From: Fibrobacter succinogenes
GTDB lineage: Bacteria; Fibrobacterota; Fibrobacteria; Fibrobacterales; Fibrobacteraceae
Length of the DNA stretch: 64,000 bases
Direction of reading: 5' to 3'
NCBI GenBank assembly: GCA_902794535.1
Contig: CADBHQ010000013.1
Location: 1 to 64,000, forward strand
Part shown: positions 25,965 through 34,053 of the stretch, in pieces
How positions within the stretch are numbered: position 1 is the first letter of the stretch
Layout: every line of letters begins with the position of its first letter
Notes under the pieces: generated by a model
What the model was told of the DNA's origin: nothing
Seen by the model: the letters and a program-made list of their open reading frames with translations, nothing else
Databases searched by the model: none
Translations under genes and position numbers: made by a program

Positions 25965-25993
25965 TTGACTTTATCAAAAAATGTTTATATTTA
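25965..25993 (+). promoter_or_regulatory. Promoter for the two lipoprotein genes
   Basis: TTGACT, 17 bases, TATTTA in an AT-rich stretch between divergent genes, about 35 bases before the first lipoprotein start. An alternative TATATT begins two bases earlier. Confidence 0.6.
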
Positions 25994-26027
25994 TATAGAA
26001 TTTTCGTTTTTTCGGAGGTTTGGCCTT

Positions 26028-26639
26028 ATGAAAAAAATTTTGGCATATCTTTCTTTGGCAGCATTGGTTCTGACCGGCTGTGCAGGTTCTAGGTCTGATG
26101 ACCCGGAAGCTCTGGACAACGCATTGGTCGGATTCACGTCTTGCGTGCAGGGTTCTCGCTGGCAGGAAGCTCTTGAATACGTAACACCGAGCGAAGCCGA
26201 TGTTATCGCTACCTCTGACGGCTACGAATTCAAGGATGAATACAAGACTGCCGCCCGCAGACTTCCGCTTTCGACACTCCGCAGAGCAGGCCTCCAGGTT
26301 GATGGCCGCGGTCGCTTGGTTGGCATCAAGGACGCCATGGACGAAGCTAACGGTCGCTACGTGATGTCCGAAGATCAGGCCAAAGTTGGCACCAACCTCA
26401 AGCAGATGGAAGACGAACGCGTGAAGCGCCGCATTGAACAGGGTCAGAAGATTCTTCAGGAAGAAGAGGAAGAAGCTAACCAGGAACAAGAAGAAATCGT
26501 CTATTCCAACAAGTTGACCGACGAAGAAAAGCGTAAGTACGGCAGCACCCGCGACCTGCAGGCTCCGGAAGCTTACGAAGACGAAAGCACGCAGGAAGCT
26601 GAAGAACAGCTCTACGGCGGCGACTACGAAAATCCGTAA
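26028..26639 (+). CDS. Lipoprotein of unknown function
   Basis: A 203-residue lipoprotein. The signal KKILAYLSLAALVLTGC ends in the lipobox LTGC (Cys about residue 18). The middle is mixed alpha/beta with an aromatic-poor sequence; the region about 125-165 is a charged coiled coil (KRRIEQGQKILQEEEEE). The end is acidic. The start at 26028 is set by ggagg ten bases upstream; the frame is open further but without support. The stop overlaps the next gene in TAATG. No family recognised. Confidence 0.85.
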   Translation: MKKILAYLSLAALVLTGCAGSRSDDPEALDNALVGFTSCVQGSRWQEALEYVTPSEADVIATSDGYEFKDEYKTAARRLPLSTLRRAGLQVDGRGRLVGIKDAMDEANGRYVMSEDQAKVGTNLKQMEDERVKRRIEQGQKILQEEEEEANQEQEEIVYSNKLTDEEKRKYGSTRDLQAPEAYEDESTQEAEEQLYGGDYENP

Positions 26640-27088
26640 TGATTAACGTATTCAAAAGTTTTTCGAAAACGGCGCTATTCAAGGCGTCGTTTTTTGCAGT
26701 ATTATTTTGCCTGGCAGCCTGCGACCTTGGACCAGACCCAGCTGCAGACGGAGCTAGGTTCAACAAGCGTTTTCACTATTACTACACGCAGGATTGCTAT
26801 TTTAACGCATTTGAGGCATACAACTGCGGTTCGATTCATTCCATTAGTCCTTCGATGACCGTCAGCCTGCGAATCGACAGCGACGGATTGGCCACCTTAA
26901 GCCTCGATGGCGACTACTATTATTATCTGGCATCGGAATACACCGAAGGCTACGACCCGGAATATGGTAGATATTACAACTTTTATCAAGATGATGATGA
27001 ACTGACCGTCTATCAAGACGGCTATACCTTGGCATATTGGGACAATAATCGCAGTATCGTGACTTATTACTATTACGACCTGTACTAG
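26639..27088 (+). CDS. Small Tyr-rich lipoprotein
   Basis: A 149-residue lipoprotein with signal ALFKASFFAVLFCLAAC (lipobox LAAC). The mature part is strikingly Tyr- and Asp-rich (clusters such as YYYYLASEY, NFYQDDDE, TYYYYDLY) with alternating strands, suggesting a small beta fold. It is translationally coupled to the preceding lipoprotein (TAATG). No family recognised. It ends 24 bases before cmk. Confidence 0.75.
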   Translation: MINVFKSFSKTALFKASFFAVLFCLAACDLGPDPAADGARFNKRFHYYYTQDCYFNAFEAYNCGSIHSISPSMTVSLRIDSDGLATLSLDGDYYYYLASEYTEGYDPEYGRYYNFYQDDDELTVYQDGYTLAYWDNNRSIVTYYYYDLY

Positions 27089-27112
27089 ATTTTTCTATCT
27101 TTTGCCCCACTC

Positions 27113-27781
27113 ATGAGCAATTCTGAAAATTTTGTCATCGCCCTTGATGGCGGTTCGGGTACCGGCAAGAGTACCACTGCAAAAATCGTTGCAAAGACTT
27201 TAGGTATTACCTATTTGGACACGGGTGCTATGTATCGCGCCGTGACACTTGCCGCCCTCGACGCAGGCCTCGCTGCCGAAGAAGGCCCCGCGATGGACAA
27301 ATTGCTCGAAAACCTGACCCTCGGGTTCGATTCCGAAAACCACATTCTCATTAACGGTGTCTGCCGCGAAAATGAAATCCGTGGCATGAAGGTATCGAGC
27401 AACGTGAGCATTTACTGCGCACTCCCGTCGGTCCGTGCCGCCATGACCAAGCAGCAGCGCGAAATCGGCAAGAAGCAGAGCTGCATTCTGGATGGCCGCG
27501 ATATCGGAACCGTGGTGTTCCCCGATGCCAAGTACAAGTTTTTCATGGTCACAGACGTTAAAGTCCGTGCCGAACGCCGCTACAAGGAACTCCTTGAAAA
27601 GGGCGAAAAGGTGACTCTCGAAGAAGTCCTCAACAATCTGGTCGAACGCGACCGCCTGGATTCTTCGCGCGCTACCGCCCCGTTAAAGAAAGCGGACGAC
27701 GCTATTGAAATTGACACTACACACATCTCAATCCAACAACAGGTTCAAAAGATTCTTGACTACGTAGGTGTAGTGGCGTAG
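27113..27781 (+). CDS. cmk: Cytidylate kinase
   Basis: Phosphorylates CMP and dCMP with ATP. The 222-residue product has the P-loop GGSGTGKST, the YLDTGAMYRAVT substrate-binding segment, LDGRDIGTVVFPDA and the lid RAERRYKELLEKGE. Length and motifs are normal. It precedes rpsA by 35 bases, the classic cmk-rpsA pair. Confidence 0.97.
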   Translation: MSNSENFVIALDGGSGTGKSTTAKIVAKTLGITYLDTGAMYRAVTLAALDAGLAAEEGPAMDKLLENLTLGFDSENHILINGVCRENEIRGMKVSSNVSIYCALPSVRAAMTKQQREIGKKQSCILDGRDIGTVVFPDAKYKFFMVTDVKVRAERRYKELLEKGEKVTLEEVLNNLVERDRLDSSRATAPLKKADDAIEIDTTHISIQQQVQKILDYVGVVA

Positions 27782-27816
27782 CCTGAATCCTTTGTTCCGC
27801 AACCCAATTAAACAAT

Positions 27817-29568
27817 ATGTCTCAAAATCTCAAATTCGGTACCGCTGAAGATCTCGCTGAAATCCTCGCCGCTCAGGGCGAATGCAGCCCCGACTTCCGT
27901 AAGCAGAACGCTGACGTTTACGCCGGCATGGATTGCCTCGAACAGGGCAAGCTCGTCACTGGTAAGATTAGCCAGGTGAACGACCAGGAAGTCTTGATCG
28001 ACGTGAACTACAAGTCCGAAGGTGTCATTGACCGTGCTGAATTCAAGGACACGGACTCCCTCGAAATCGGTTCCGAAATCGAAGTGTTTGTCGAGACGGC
28101 CGTCTCATCTTGTCGAAGCAGAAGGCCGACTTCGTGCGCGTGTGGGATCGCATCCACGCTGCATTCGAAAACAACGAAGTCGTGCGCGGTACGCTCACGA
28201 AGCGTATCAAGGGCGGTGTGGTTGTCGACCTGTTCGGCATCGACGCCTTCCTCCCGGGTTCCCAGATCGACCTCCGTCAGATCCCGGACATCAACGCCCT
28301 CATCGGTCAGGATTTCGACCTCAAGGTTATCAAGGTCAACAAGGCTCGCCGCAACATCGTCGTTTCTCGCCGTGTTGTTCTCGAAGAAGAACGCAACAAG
28401 CAGCGTGGCGACGTGCTCGAAACCCTCGAAAAGGGTCAGGTCCGCAAGGGTATCGTCAAGAACATCACCGACTTCGGTGCATTCATTGACCTCGGCGGCG
28501 TAGACGGCCTCCTCCACATCACCGACATGAGCTACAAGCGCATCAATCACCCGACCGAATTGCTCCAGCTCGGCCAGGAAGTCGAAGTTATGGTTCTCGA
28601 CTTCAACGACAAGAAGGAACGCATCTCTCTCGGCATGAAGCAGCTTAAGCCGCATCCGTGGAAGGACATCGCCGAACGTTATCCGGAAGGCGCCATCGTT
28701 AAGGGTAAGGTTGTTTCCATTACCGATTACGGTGCATTCGTTGAACTGGATAGCGGCGTCGAAGGCCTCATCCACGTTTCCGAAATGTCCTGGACTCAGC
28801 ATGTCAAGCACCCGTCCAAAATCCTCCACCGTTGGTCAGGAAGTTGAAGCTGTCGTGCTCAAGGTTGAAGAAGATGCAGAACGTATCTCTCTCGGCATGA
28901 AGCAGCTCGAATCTGATCCGTGGGATTCTATCGAAACCGAACTTCCGCCGGGTGCCCGCGTGGTTGGTGAAATCCGCAACATCGCTTCCTTCGGCGCATT
29001 CGTCGAAATTAAGGAAGGTGTTGATGGCCTCATCCACGTTTCCGACATGTCCTGGACCAAGAAGATCACTCACCCGAACGAAATGGTCAAGAAGGGTGAC
29101 AAGGTTGAATGCGTCGTGCTCGCTGTCGATAAGGAAAAGCGTCGTATTTCCCTCTCCATGAAGCACCTCACCGAAGATCCGTGGGACACCATTGATTCCA
29201 CCTACCCGGTGAACAGCGAAGTGAAGGGCAAGATCGTTCGCATGCTCGACCGCGGCGTCGTGGTTGAACTCGCTGACGGTATCGAAGGCTTCATCCCGGT
29301 TTCCAAGCTCACCGCTGAATACATCAAGGTTCCGGCCGATGCATTCAAGGTTGGCGACGAAGTTCCGGCTGTCGTGACCGAAATCGATCAGAACAACCGT
29401 AAGATCTTCCTCTCTGTGGTTGACTACTTCAAGAACCGTGAATCCGCTGAGCTCAAGGCTTGGATGGACTCTCACAAGCCGGGCGAATCTGGCACCACCA
29501 TCGGTGAAGCCACCGCTCCGAAGAAGAAGAGCTCCAAGAAGAAGGCTGACGCTGAAGCCGAAGCTTAA
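27817..29568 (+). pseudogene. rpsA: 30S ribosomal protein S1, two frameshifts in the given sequence
   Basis: S1 binds mRNA on the 30S subunit through repeated OB-fold (S1) domains. The protein is readable end to end only by changing frame twice: from 27817 in frame 1 to about 28095, then frame 3 to about 28827, then frame 1 to 29568. At the first break FVE runs into DGRLILSKQKADF with some residues missing, a net loss of 3n+1 bases. At the second, HPSKIL should continue as TVGQEVEAVV but one extra C near 28826-28828 breaks it. About six S1 repeats are present, with GVDGLLHITDMS-, GVEGLIHVSEMS- and GVDGLIHVSDMS-type cores, and a Lys/Ala-rich tail. As S1 is essential, a sequence error is more likely than true loss. 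Confidence 0.85.
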
Positions 29569-29602
29569 TTAGCTTCTTCAAAAGCATAAAGCTTTAAGGA
29601 AT

Positions 29603-29640
29603 CCCGCGATTATTCGCGGGGTTTCTTTTTTCTATTTTTC
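29603..29640 (+). terminator. Terminator after rpsA
   Basis: The stem cccgcga/tcgcggg with loop ttat, extended by aa/tt pairs, followed by tttcttttttc. Confidence 0.9.
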
Positions 29641-29645
29641 GTTTC

Positions 29646-30962
29646 ATGAACCTCGCTGGAAAGAAAATTTTGCTCGGAGTCTCGGGCGGCATTGCCGTAT
29701 ACAAGAGCTGCGAGCTGTTGCGCCTGTTGCAGAAGAAGGGCGCCGAAGTACGCGTATGCATGACCGATGCAGCAACTGAATTTGTAGCGTCGCTAACTTT
29801 TGCAAGCCTGAGTAAATGTCCTGTGTACCTGAAGAACGGAGCCGTCGAAGCGCGCCCCTTCCAGCATATTGATTTTCCGCGTTGGGCAGACCTCTATTTG
29901 GTGGTGCCCGCGACCGCGAACGTCATCGGGAAATTCGCCTGCGGTATCGCCGACGATCCGGTGAGCCTTTGCTTTATGAGCTGCACGTGTCCGCGCGTAA
30001 TTGCGCCCGCGATGAATGTGGCAATGTACAACTCCCCCGCCGTAAAACGCAACCTCGAGATTTTGCGCGGCTTTGAAGACACGACCGTACTTGAATCGCC
30101 TGCGGGGGAACTCGCCTGTGGTGAAGTCGGACAAGGTCGCCTGATGGAACCGGCCGAGATTGTGAAGTATTTAGAAGGGGCAAGTCTGCCCCTCGCTGCA
30201 GCCGTATGCGCGTCTTCCGCTACCCCATCTCCTAGGGACACGGCCCCTAAAACCCCCGCGCCAGCATGTCCTGTTGCACAAGATGTCCCGCCGACACAAG
30301 ATGCAAGCCTTCCTGGCTACGGCAAGAAAGTTCTCTTAACTGCAGGCCGTACCGAAGAAGCAATCGACCCGGTGCGCTATATCAGCAACCGCAGTAGCGG
30401 AAAGACTGCGGTTGCACTCGCCTCGGTATTCTACGCCAACGGTTTTGAAGTCGAAGTTGTCGCAGGCCCGATGGAAGCGAAGTTCCCGGGCGGAGTGAAA
30501 GTGACTCGAGTGACAAGCGCCCGCGATATGCACGACGCCGTCCTTGAACGAATGAAGAGTGCAAGCGCGCTCGTTCACTGCGCCGCTGTCGCCGACTACC
30601 GTCCGAAAGTGGCCGCCACCGAAAAGATTAAGGATAGCCGTAGCCAGCTGATTCTGGAACTGGAACCGAACCCGAATATTTTGCGAGACAGCGTCGCCCA
30701 AAAGCGCAACGACCAAGTGATTGTCGGATTCGCACTTGAAACCGATCACTTTGAAGAACACGCCGCCGAAAAGCTTGCAAAGAGCGGCGCCGACGCATTG
30801 CTTTTGAACGCCCCTGTAGCCGCCGATTCTGGCTTTGGCCGCGACTGCGTGCGGTTCGCCCTGGTGGAAAAGGGCAAGCCCGTTCCACCGCTCGCCATGG
30901 GCGAGAAGGTCGATTTGGCCGAGACAATTTTGAACTTTTGCCTGGAGCGCCTGAATGGCTGA
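29646..30962 (+). CDS. coaBC: Bifunctional phosphopantothenoylcysteine decarboxylase / phosphopantothenate-cysteine ligase
   Basis: Two steps of coenzyme A synthesis in one 438-residue protein. The CoaC flavoprotein domain (about 1-178) has GVSGGIAVYKSCEL, the catalytic His in QHIDFPRWAD, PAMNVAMY and the active-site Cys in LACGEVGQGR. The CoaB domain (about 225-438) has LTAGRTEEAIDPVRYISNRS and KIKDSRSQL. The linker (about 180-222) is unusually long and rich in Ala, Pro, Ser and Thr; its DNA resembles an insert in priA (see repeat entry). The stop overlaps the next gene by eight bases, so the genes are coupled. Confidence 0.95.
   Translation: MNLAGKKILLGVSGGIAVYKSCELLRLLQKKGAEVRVCMTDAATEFVASLTFASLSKCPVYLKNGAVEARPFQHIDFPRWADLYLVVPATANVIGKFACGIADDPVSLCFMSCTCPRVIAPAMNVAMYNSPAVKRNLEILRGFEDTTVLESPAGELACGEVGQGRLMEPAEIVKYLEGASLPLAAAVCASSATPSPRDTAPKTPAPACPVAQDVPPTQDASLPGYGKKVLLTAGRTEEAIDPVRYISNRSSGKTAVALASVFYANGFEVEVVAGPMEAKFPGGVKVTRVTSARDMHDAVLERMKSASALVHCAAVADYRPKVAATEKIKDSRSQLILELEPNPNILRDSVAQKRNDQVIVGFALETDHFEEHAAEKLAKSGADALLLNAPVAADSGFGRDCVRFALVEKGKPVPPLAMGEKVDLAETILNFCLERLNG
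30189..30230 (+). repeat. GC-rich in-frame repeat in the coaBC linker
   Basis: Contains cccctcgc and tcttccgctaccccatct; priA has cccctcgc and tctcccgctaccccctct at 53282-53321, in the same order, nearly the same spacing and the same reading frame (S-S/P-A-T-P-S). Both lie in inter-domain linkers. It looks like a dispersed coding repeat. Confidence 0.5.
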
Positions 30963-31905
30963 CGAATTTGACTTTAGCGAACTGCGCAACTACCTTTCAG
31001 GACAAATCGACCTGGGCGAAGCGGAACTCTTGCTAGACGAGCCATGGACTCTCACTCGCAAGCCAGCTGTTCCTGGTGCGCCCGCCGCTCCGCGCCCTAT
31101 TGCACCGAGTCATGTTCCGCCAACTCCGGCCGCAGCCCCCGCGGCACGTCCGGTGCCGCGCAACCTGCCGCCTCAATTCCCGAACAGCTCGGCTCCCGCA
31201 GCAGGATCTGCACAGGCCCCGATTCCAGACACCACCGGATTTGCGCCTTCGCTCTTCGGCGCCGTCGATTCCAAGGCAACCGCCATTCCGGCAGCCAATA
31301 TGCCGACAGCTCGCACAGTCAAGCGCGCCGCACACGCCTTCGAATCAGTCGATTCTCTTGATGCATTCTACGAATCCATCAAGGGCGAAGCCATGTACGC
31401 CAAGGAAGCCGCACTCGCCCGCTATGTTGGTCCCGCCAAACCGAAATTGCTTTTCCTGCTCCCCGCCATTAAAATGGCCGAGGCAGCCAGCATCTCGGCA
31501 ACAAGCACCGACGTATTCTTCGGAACACCCGTCGGCGAAATGCTTTCGCGCCTGTTCGCAAGCTTAAGCATCGAACAAAAAGATATCGGCATCACGTACT
31601 TCTTCAAGTCGACCGAGCGCCCGCTCGCGCCGCTTCTCGAAGCCGCGCTCCGCAAGATGCTCACCAAGGAACTCAGCTTTATCCAGCCTGAAATCATGGT
31701 GACCTTCGGGCAGCCGCTGTTCTATCAGGTATTCGGCAAGGGCAAGAACTTCGACGAAAACGCCGGCACAGCCATGGACTTCGCAGGCGTCAAGAGTTGT
31801 GCGCTCGTTGACCCGTATGCCATGGTAAACGACAAGCAGATGAAATGGCTCACCTGGAAGGTTCACATCCCGCGTAGCGGCATGTTCACCATAGCTGCAA
31901 AGTAA
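30955..31905 (+). CDS. Uracil-DNA glycosylase superfamily-like protein lacking the usual active-site motif
   Basis: A 316-residue protein. Residues about 35-110 are a Pro/Ala-rich linker after a short helical start (DFSELRNYLSGQIDLGEAEL). The C-terminal 160 residues follow the order of family 4 uracil-DNA glycosylases: a KLLFLLPAIK strand where GEAPG is expected, FFGTPVGEMLSRLFASL (compare PFVGxAGxLLxxLL), a strand-helix block, and IQPEIMVTFGQPLFYQVFG (compare IxPxvivxLGxxAxxxLLG). The catalytic GE(A/D)PG motif and the four cluster cysteines are absent. It is translated from an ATG within coaBC with ggag before it. The fold call is an inference; activity on DNA is doubtful. Confidence 0.6.
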   Translation: MADEFDFSELRNYLSGQIDLGEAELLLDEPWTLTRKPAVPGAPAAPRPIAPSHVPPTPAAAPAARPVPRNLPPQFPNSSAPAAGSAQAPIPDTTGFAPSLFGAVDSKATAIPAANMPTARTVKRAAHAFESVDSLDAFYESIKGEAMYAKEAALARYVGPAKPKLLFLLPAIKMAEAASISATSTDVFFGTPVGEMLSRLFASLSIEQKDIGITYFFKSTERPLAPLLEAALRKMLTKELSFIQPEIMVTFGQPLFYQVFGKGKNFDENAGTAMDFAGVKSCALVDPYAMVNDKQMKWLTWKVHIPRSGMFTIAAK

Positions 31906-31926
31906 TTTTCGACGAGGCAGAATCGC

Positions 31927-32562
31927 ATGAGCTCTCCGAATCCGAACACGGTGCATCCGATTGCGGGCTACGACAAGGAAATCTATGTCAAGCCCACCAT
32001 CAAGAACCCGAACATTATTGTCGGGGACTTCACCTATATTGCGGACTCGGAATTCGAAAGCCATGTGACGCACCACTATGACTTTATCGGCGACAAACTG
32101 ATTATCGGGAAGTTCTGCCAGATTGCCGCCGGCGTAGAATTCGTCATGAACGGCGCCAACCACCAGATGAATGCGGTTTCCACGTTCCCGTTCTATACGC
32201 TGGAAGGCTGGAAAATGAATCCACCCGCTAAAAGCGACATGCCATTCAAGGGCGACACCGTCATCGGAAACGATGTGTGGATTGGCCAGAACGCCACCAT
32301 CTTACCGGGCGTACATATCGGCGACGGAGCCATCATCGGTGCGAACAGCGTCGTCGGCAGCGACGTAGAGCCTTATACGATTGTGGTCGGAAACCCCGCC
32401 GAAGTAATCCGCTATCGTTTTGACGAAGAACTGACGGAACTCCTGCTCAAATTCAAGTGGTGGGACAAGCCCATCGAAGAAATCAACGAATTGATTCCGA
32501 TTCTTACGAGCAGCGATCTTGATAAAGTCAAAGCCGAAATCCACCGGCTAATGAACGCTTAG
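31927..32562 (+). CDS. Vat/CatB-type xenobiotic O-acetyltransferase
   Basis: A 211-residue left-handed beta-helix acetyltransferase of the hexapeptide family. The segment [19 protein letters not shown], then [18 protein letters not shown] with the catalytic His of NGANH, and [17 protein letters not shown] with [17 protein letters not shown], are close to Vat (streptogramin A acetyltransferase) and CatB (chloramphenicol) enzymes. The C-terminal helix has [10 protein letters not shown], also as in the family. The gene sits among housekeeping genes with the same codon use, no mobile DNA is near, so it looks resident. Whether it modifies a drug or an endogenous acceptor cannot be told. Confidence 0.88.
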   Translation: MSSPNPNTVHPIAGYDKEIYVKPTIKNPNIIVGDFTYIADSEFESHVTHHYDFIGDKLIIGKFCQIAAGVEFVMNGANHQMNAVSTFPFYTLEGWKMNPPAKSDMPFKGDTVIGNDVWIGQNATILPGVHIGDGAIIGANSVVGSDVEPYTIVVGNPAEVIRYRFDEELTELLLKFKWWDKPIEEINELIPILTSSDLDKVKAEIHRLMNA

Positions 32563-32571
32563 CACAAAGCT

Positions 32572-33528
32572 TTACACTTCAATGAGCGTTGCCACGAGGC
32601 AGCTATCTTTGGTGTGGCCGGAGCCGACGAAATCGATGTCTTGCGACTTGTTCCAAAGAGTTTTCGCTTTCGGGTGGACGGACGCAACCGATGCAAGCGC
32701 ATTCCGCGAGAAGGCGGACAAATTAAATTCGCTGTAATTGGAACTCACCATAAAGAGGCCGCCCTTGTTCAGGAGCGTGGCACAGTCGGCCACGAGCGGC
32801 ATCAGGTGTTCGCGTACGTTAAAGTTCTTGCCCTTGAAGCGGGCAAAGCTCGGCGGGTCGAGCACGATGGCATCGAACTTGAGACCTTTCTTTTGCGCCC
32901 AATGAACGTATTCGACGGCATTGCCTCTGAAGAATTCACCCTGTTTGGGTTCGAGCCCATTGAGGGCATAATTTTCGCGACCCTTGTCCAGAATCTTCGC
33001 GCTGATGTCGGCATTCGTCGAAATCTCGGCATCACCCAGGCGGCCATGCACCGAGAAAGCGCATGTATAACTGAACAAGTTCAGCATACGGCGCCCTGCT
33101 GCCCGAGACCCCATCTCCAAGCGAATTGCACGCATGTCAAGGAACAGTCCCGGATTCACCGTGTCAAGCAAATCGATGTGGAACTTCGCAGAGCCTTCGC
33201 GGACAATGCCCACAGAATCTTCGGGGCGGCCCACCAGCACTTCCATCGGCGGGTTTTCAAGCGACTTGCCGGAACGGGAAAGGCGTTCCTTTACAACGAG
33301 GCAAACGGGAGAAAACTTCTGCGCAATCGCATCGGCAATGGCACGCTTTTCGCGGAGCAGTTCATCACCGAAAAACTGAATCTGGTAACGATCGCCGAAC
33401 TTGTCGAGCGTCATGCCAGGGAATCCATCTGGCCCCCCGTTCACAATGCGGAAAGCCTCCGTCGTTTCAAACAACGGAGAACGCTTGTTGAAAGCCGCAT
33501 CTAAAAGTTTCGGGAAATCCTGGTTCAT
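32572..33528 (-). CDS. Class I SAM-dependent rRNA methyltransferase, RlmI/RlmK-like
   Basis: A 318-residue methyltransferase. The N-terminal part has the RlmI-type segment RIVNGGPDGFPGMTLDKFGD (family R.v.g..DglPGL.vD.yg). The SAM-binding Rossmann domain has RMLNLFSYTCAFSVHG and the catalytic motif LDPPSFARFKG. The usual PUA domain at the start is missing or reduced. The start ATG at 33528 is preferred over a TTG three codons upstream. The mRNA leader includes the hairpin element at 33551-33582. It converges on the Vat-type gene, nine bases apart. Confidence 0.88.
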   Translation of the reverse strand: MNQDFPKLLDAAFNKRSPLFETTEAFRIVNGGPDGFPGMTLDKFGDRYQIQFFGDELLREKRAIADAIAQKFSPVCLVVKERLSRSGKSLENPPMEVLVGRPEDSVGIVREGSAKFHIDLLDTVNPGLFLDMRAIRLEMGSRAAGRRMLNLFSYTCAFSVHGRLGDAEISTNADISAKILDKGRENYALNGLEPKQGEFFRGNAVEYVHWAQKKGLKFDAIVLDPPSFARFKGKNFNVREHLMPLVADCATLLNKGGLFMVSSNYSEFNLSAFSRNALASVASVHPKAKTLWNKSQDIDFVGSGHTKDSCLVATLIEV

Positions 33529-33550
33529 GCAGAACAAATCTTTTTAATTA

Positions 33551-33582
33551 CCACACGGATTCGATTTTACTAACGTAAAATC
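33551..33582 (-). repeat. Hairpin element, copy A
   Basis: On the plus strand ccacacggattc then gattttac-taac-gtaaaatc, a perfect 8-bp stem with a 4-base loop. It lies 19 bases past the nrdR stop and 22 bases before the methyltransferase start. Copies B (48797-48828) and C (56571-56602) have the same flank and loop but paired changes in the stem. Confidence 0.85.
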
Positions 33583-33601
33583 AATTCTAGCAAAAAGCGC
33601 G

Positions 33602-34045
33602 CTACTTGTCCATGCTCTTGATTTGGTCCACGAATTCGCCGACTTCCTTGAATTCGCGGTAAATCGAGGCAAAGCGCACGTAGGCGACGGCATCGAGCTT
33701 TTTGAGTTCCTGCATCACCAGGTTGCCAATCTGTTCGTAGCTGACTTCGAAGTTTTCAGTCACGGTCAGGGCGTTTTCCACGTTGGTCGCGAGCTGTTCA
33801 ATGTCAGCGACCGAAACGGGGCGTTTTTTGCAGGAATTCATGATACCGCGCAGGAGCTTTTCGCGCTGGAACGGTTCATGTTCGCCGCTGCGCTTGATCA
33901 CGGTCAGCGGCTGGACTTCGATGTATTCACGAGTGGTAAAGCGTTTGCCGCATTCGCAACATTCGCGACGACGTCGAATGGAGGAACCGCTCACGCGGCT
34001 GTCCACCACCTTGTCGTTATCTTTCTTGCAGAATGGGCAAATCAT
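33602..34045 (-). CDS. nrdR: Transcriptional repressor NrdR
   Basis: A 147-residue zinc and ATP/dATP-binding repressor of ribonucleotide reductase genes. The N-terminal zinc ribbon has MICPFC and ECCECGKRFTT with VVDSRVSGSSIRRRREC between, and the ATP-cone follows with VIKRSGEHEPFQREKLLRGI. Length and motifs are typical. It lies eight bases after tkt, so the two are one transcript. No nrd genes are in the window. Confidence 0.97.
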   Translation of the reverse strand: MICPFCKKDNDKVVDSRVSGSSIRRRRECCECGKRFTTREYIEVQPLTVIKRSGEHEPFQREKLLRGIMNSCKKRPVSVADIEQLATNVENALTVTENFEVSYEQIGNLVMQELKKLDAVAYVRFASIYREFKEVGEFVDQIKSMDK

Positions 34046-34053
34046 CTTAAACC

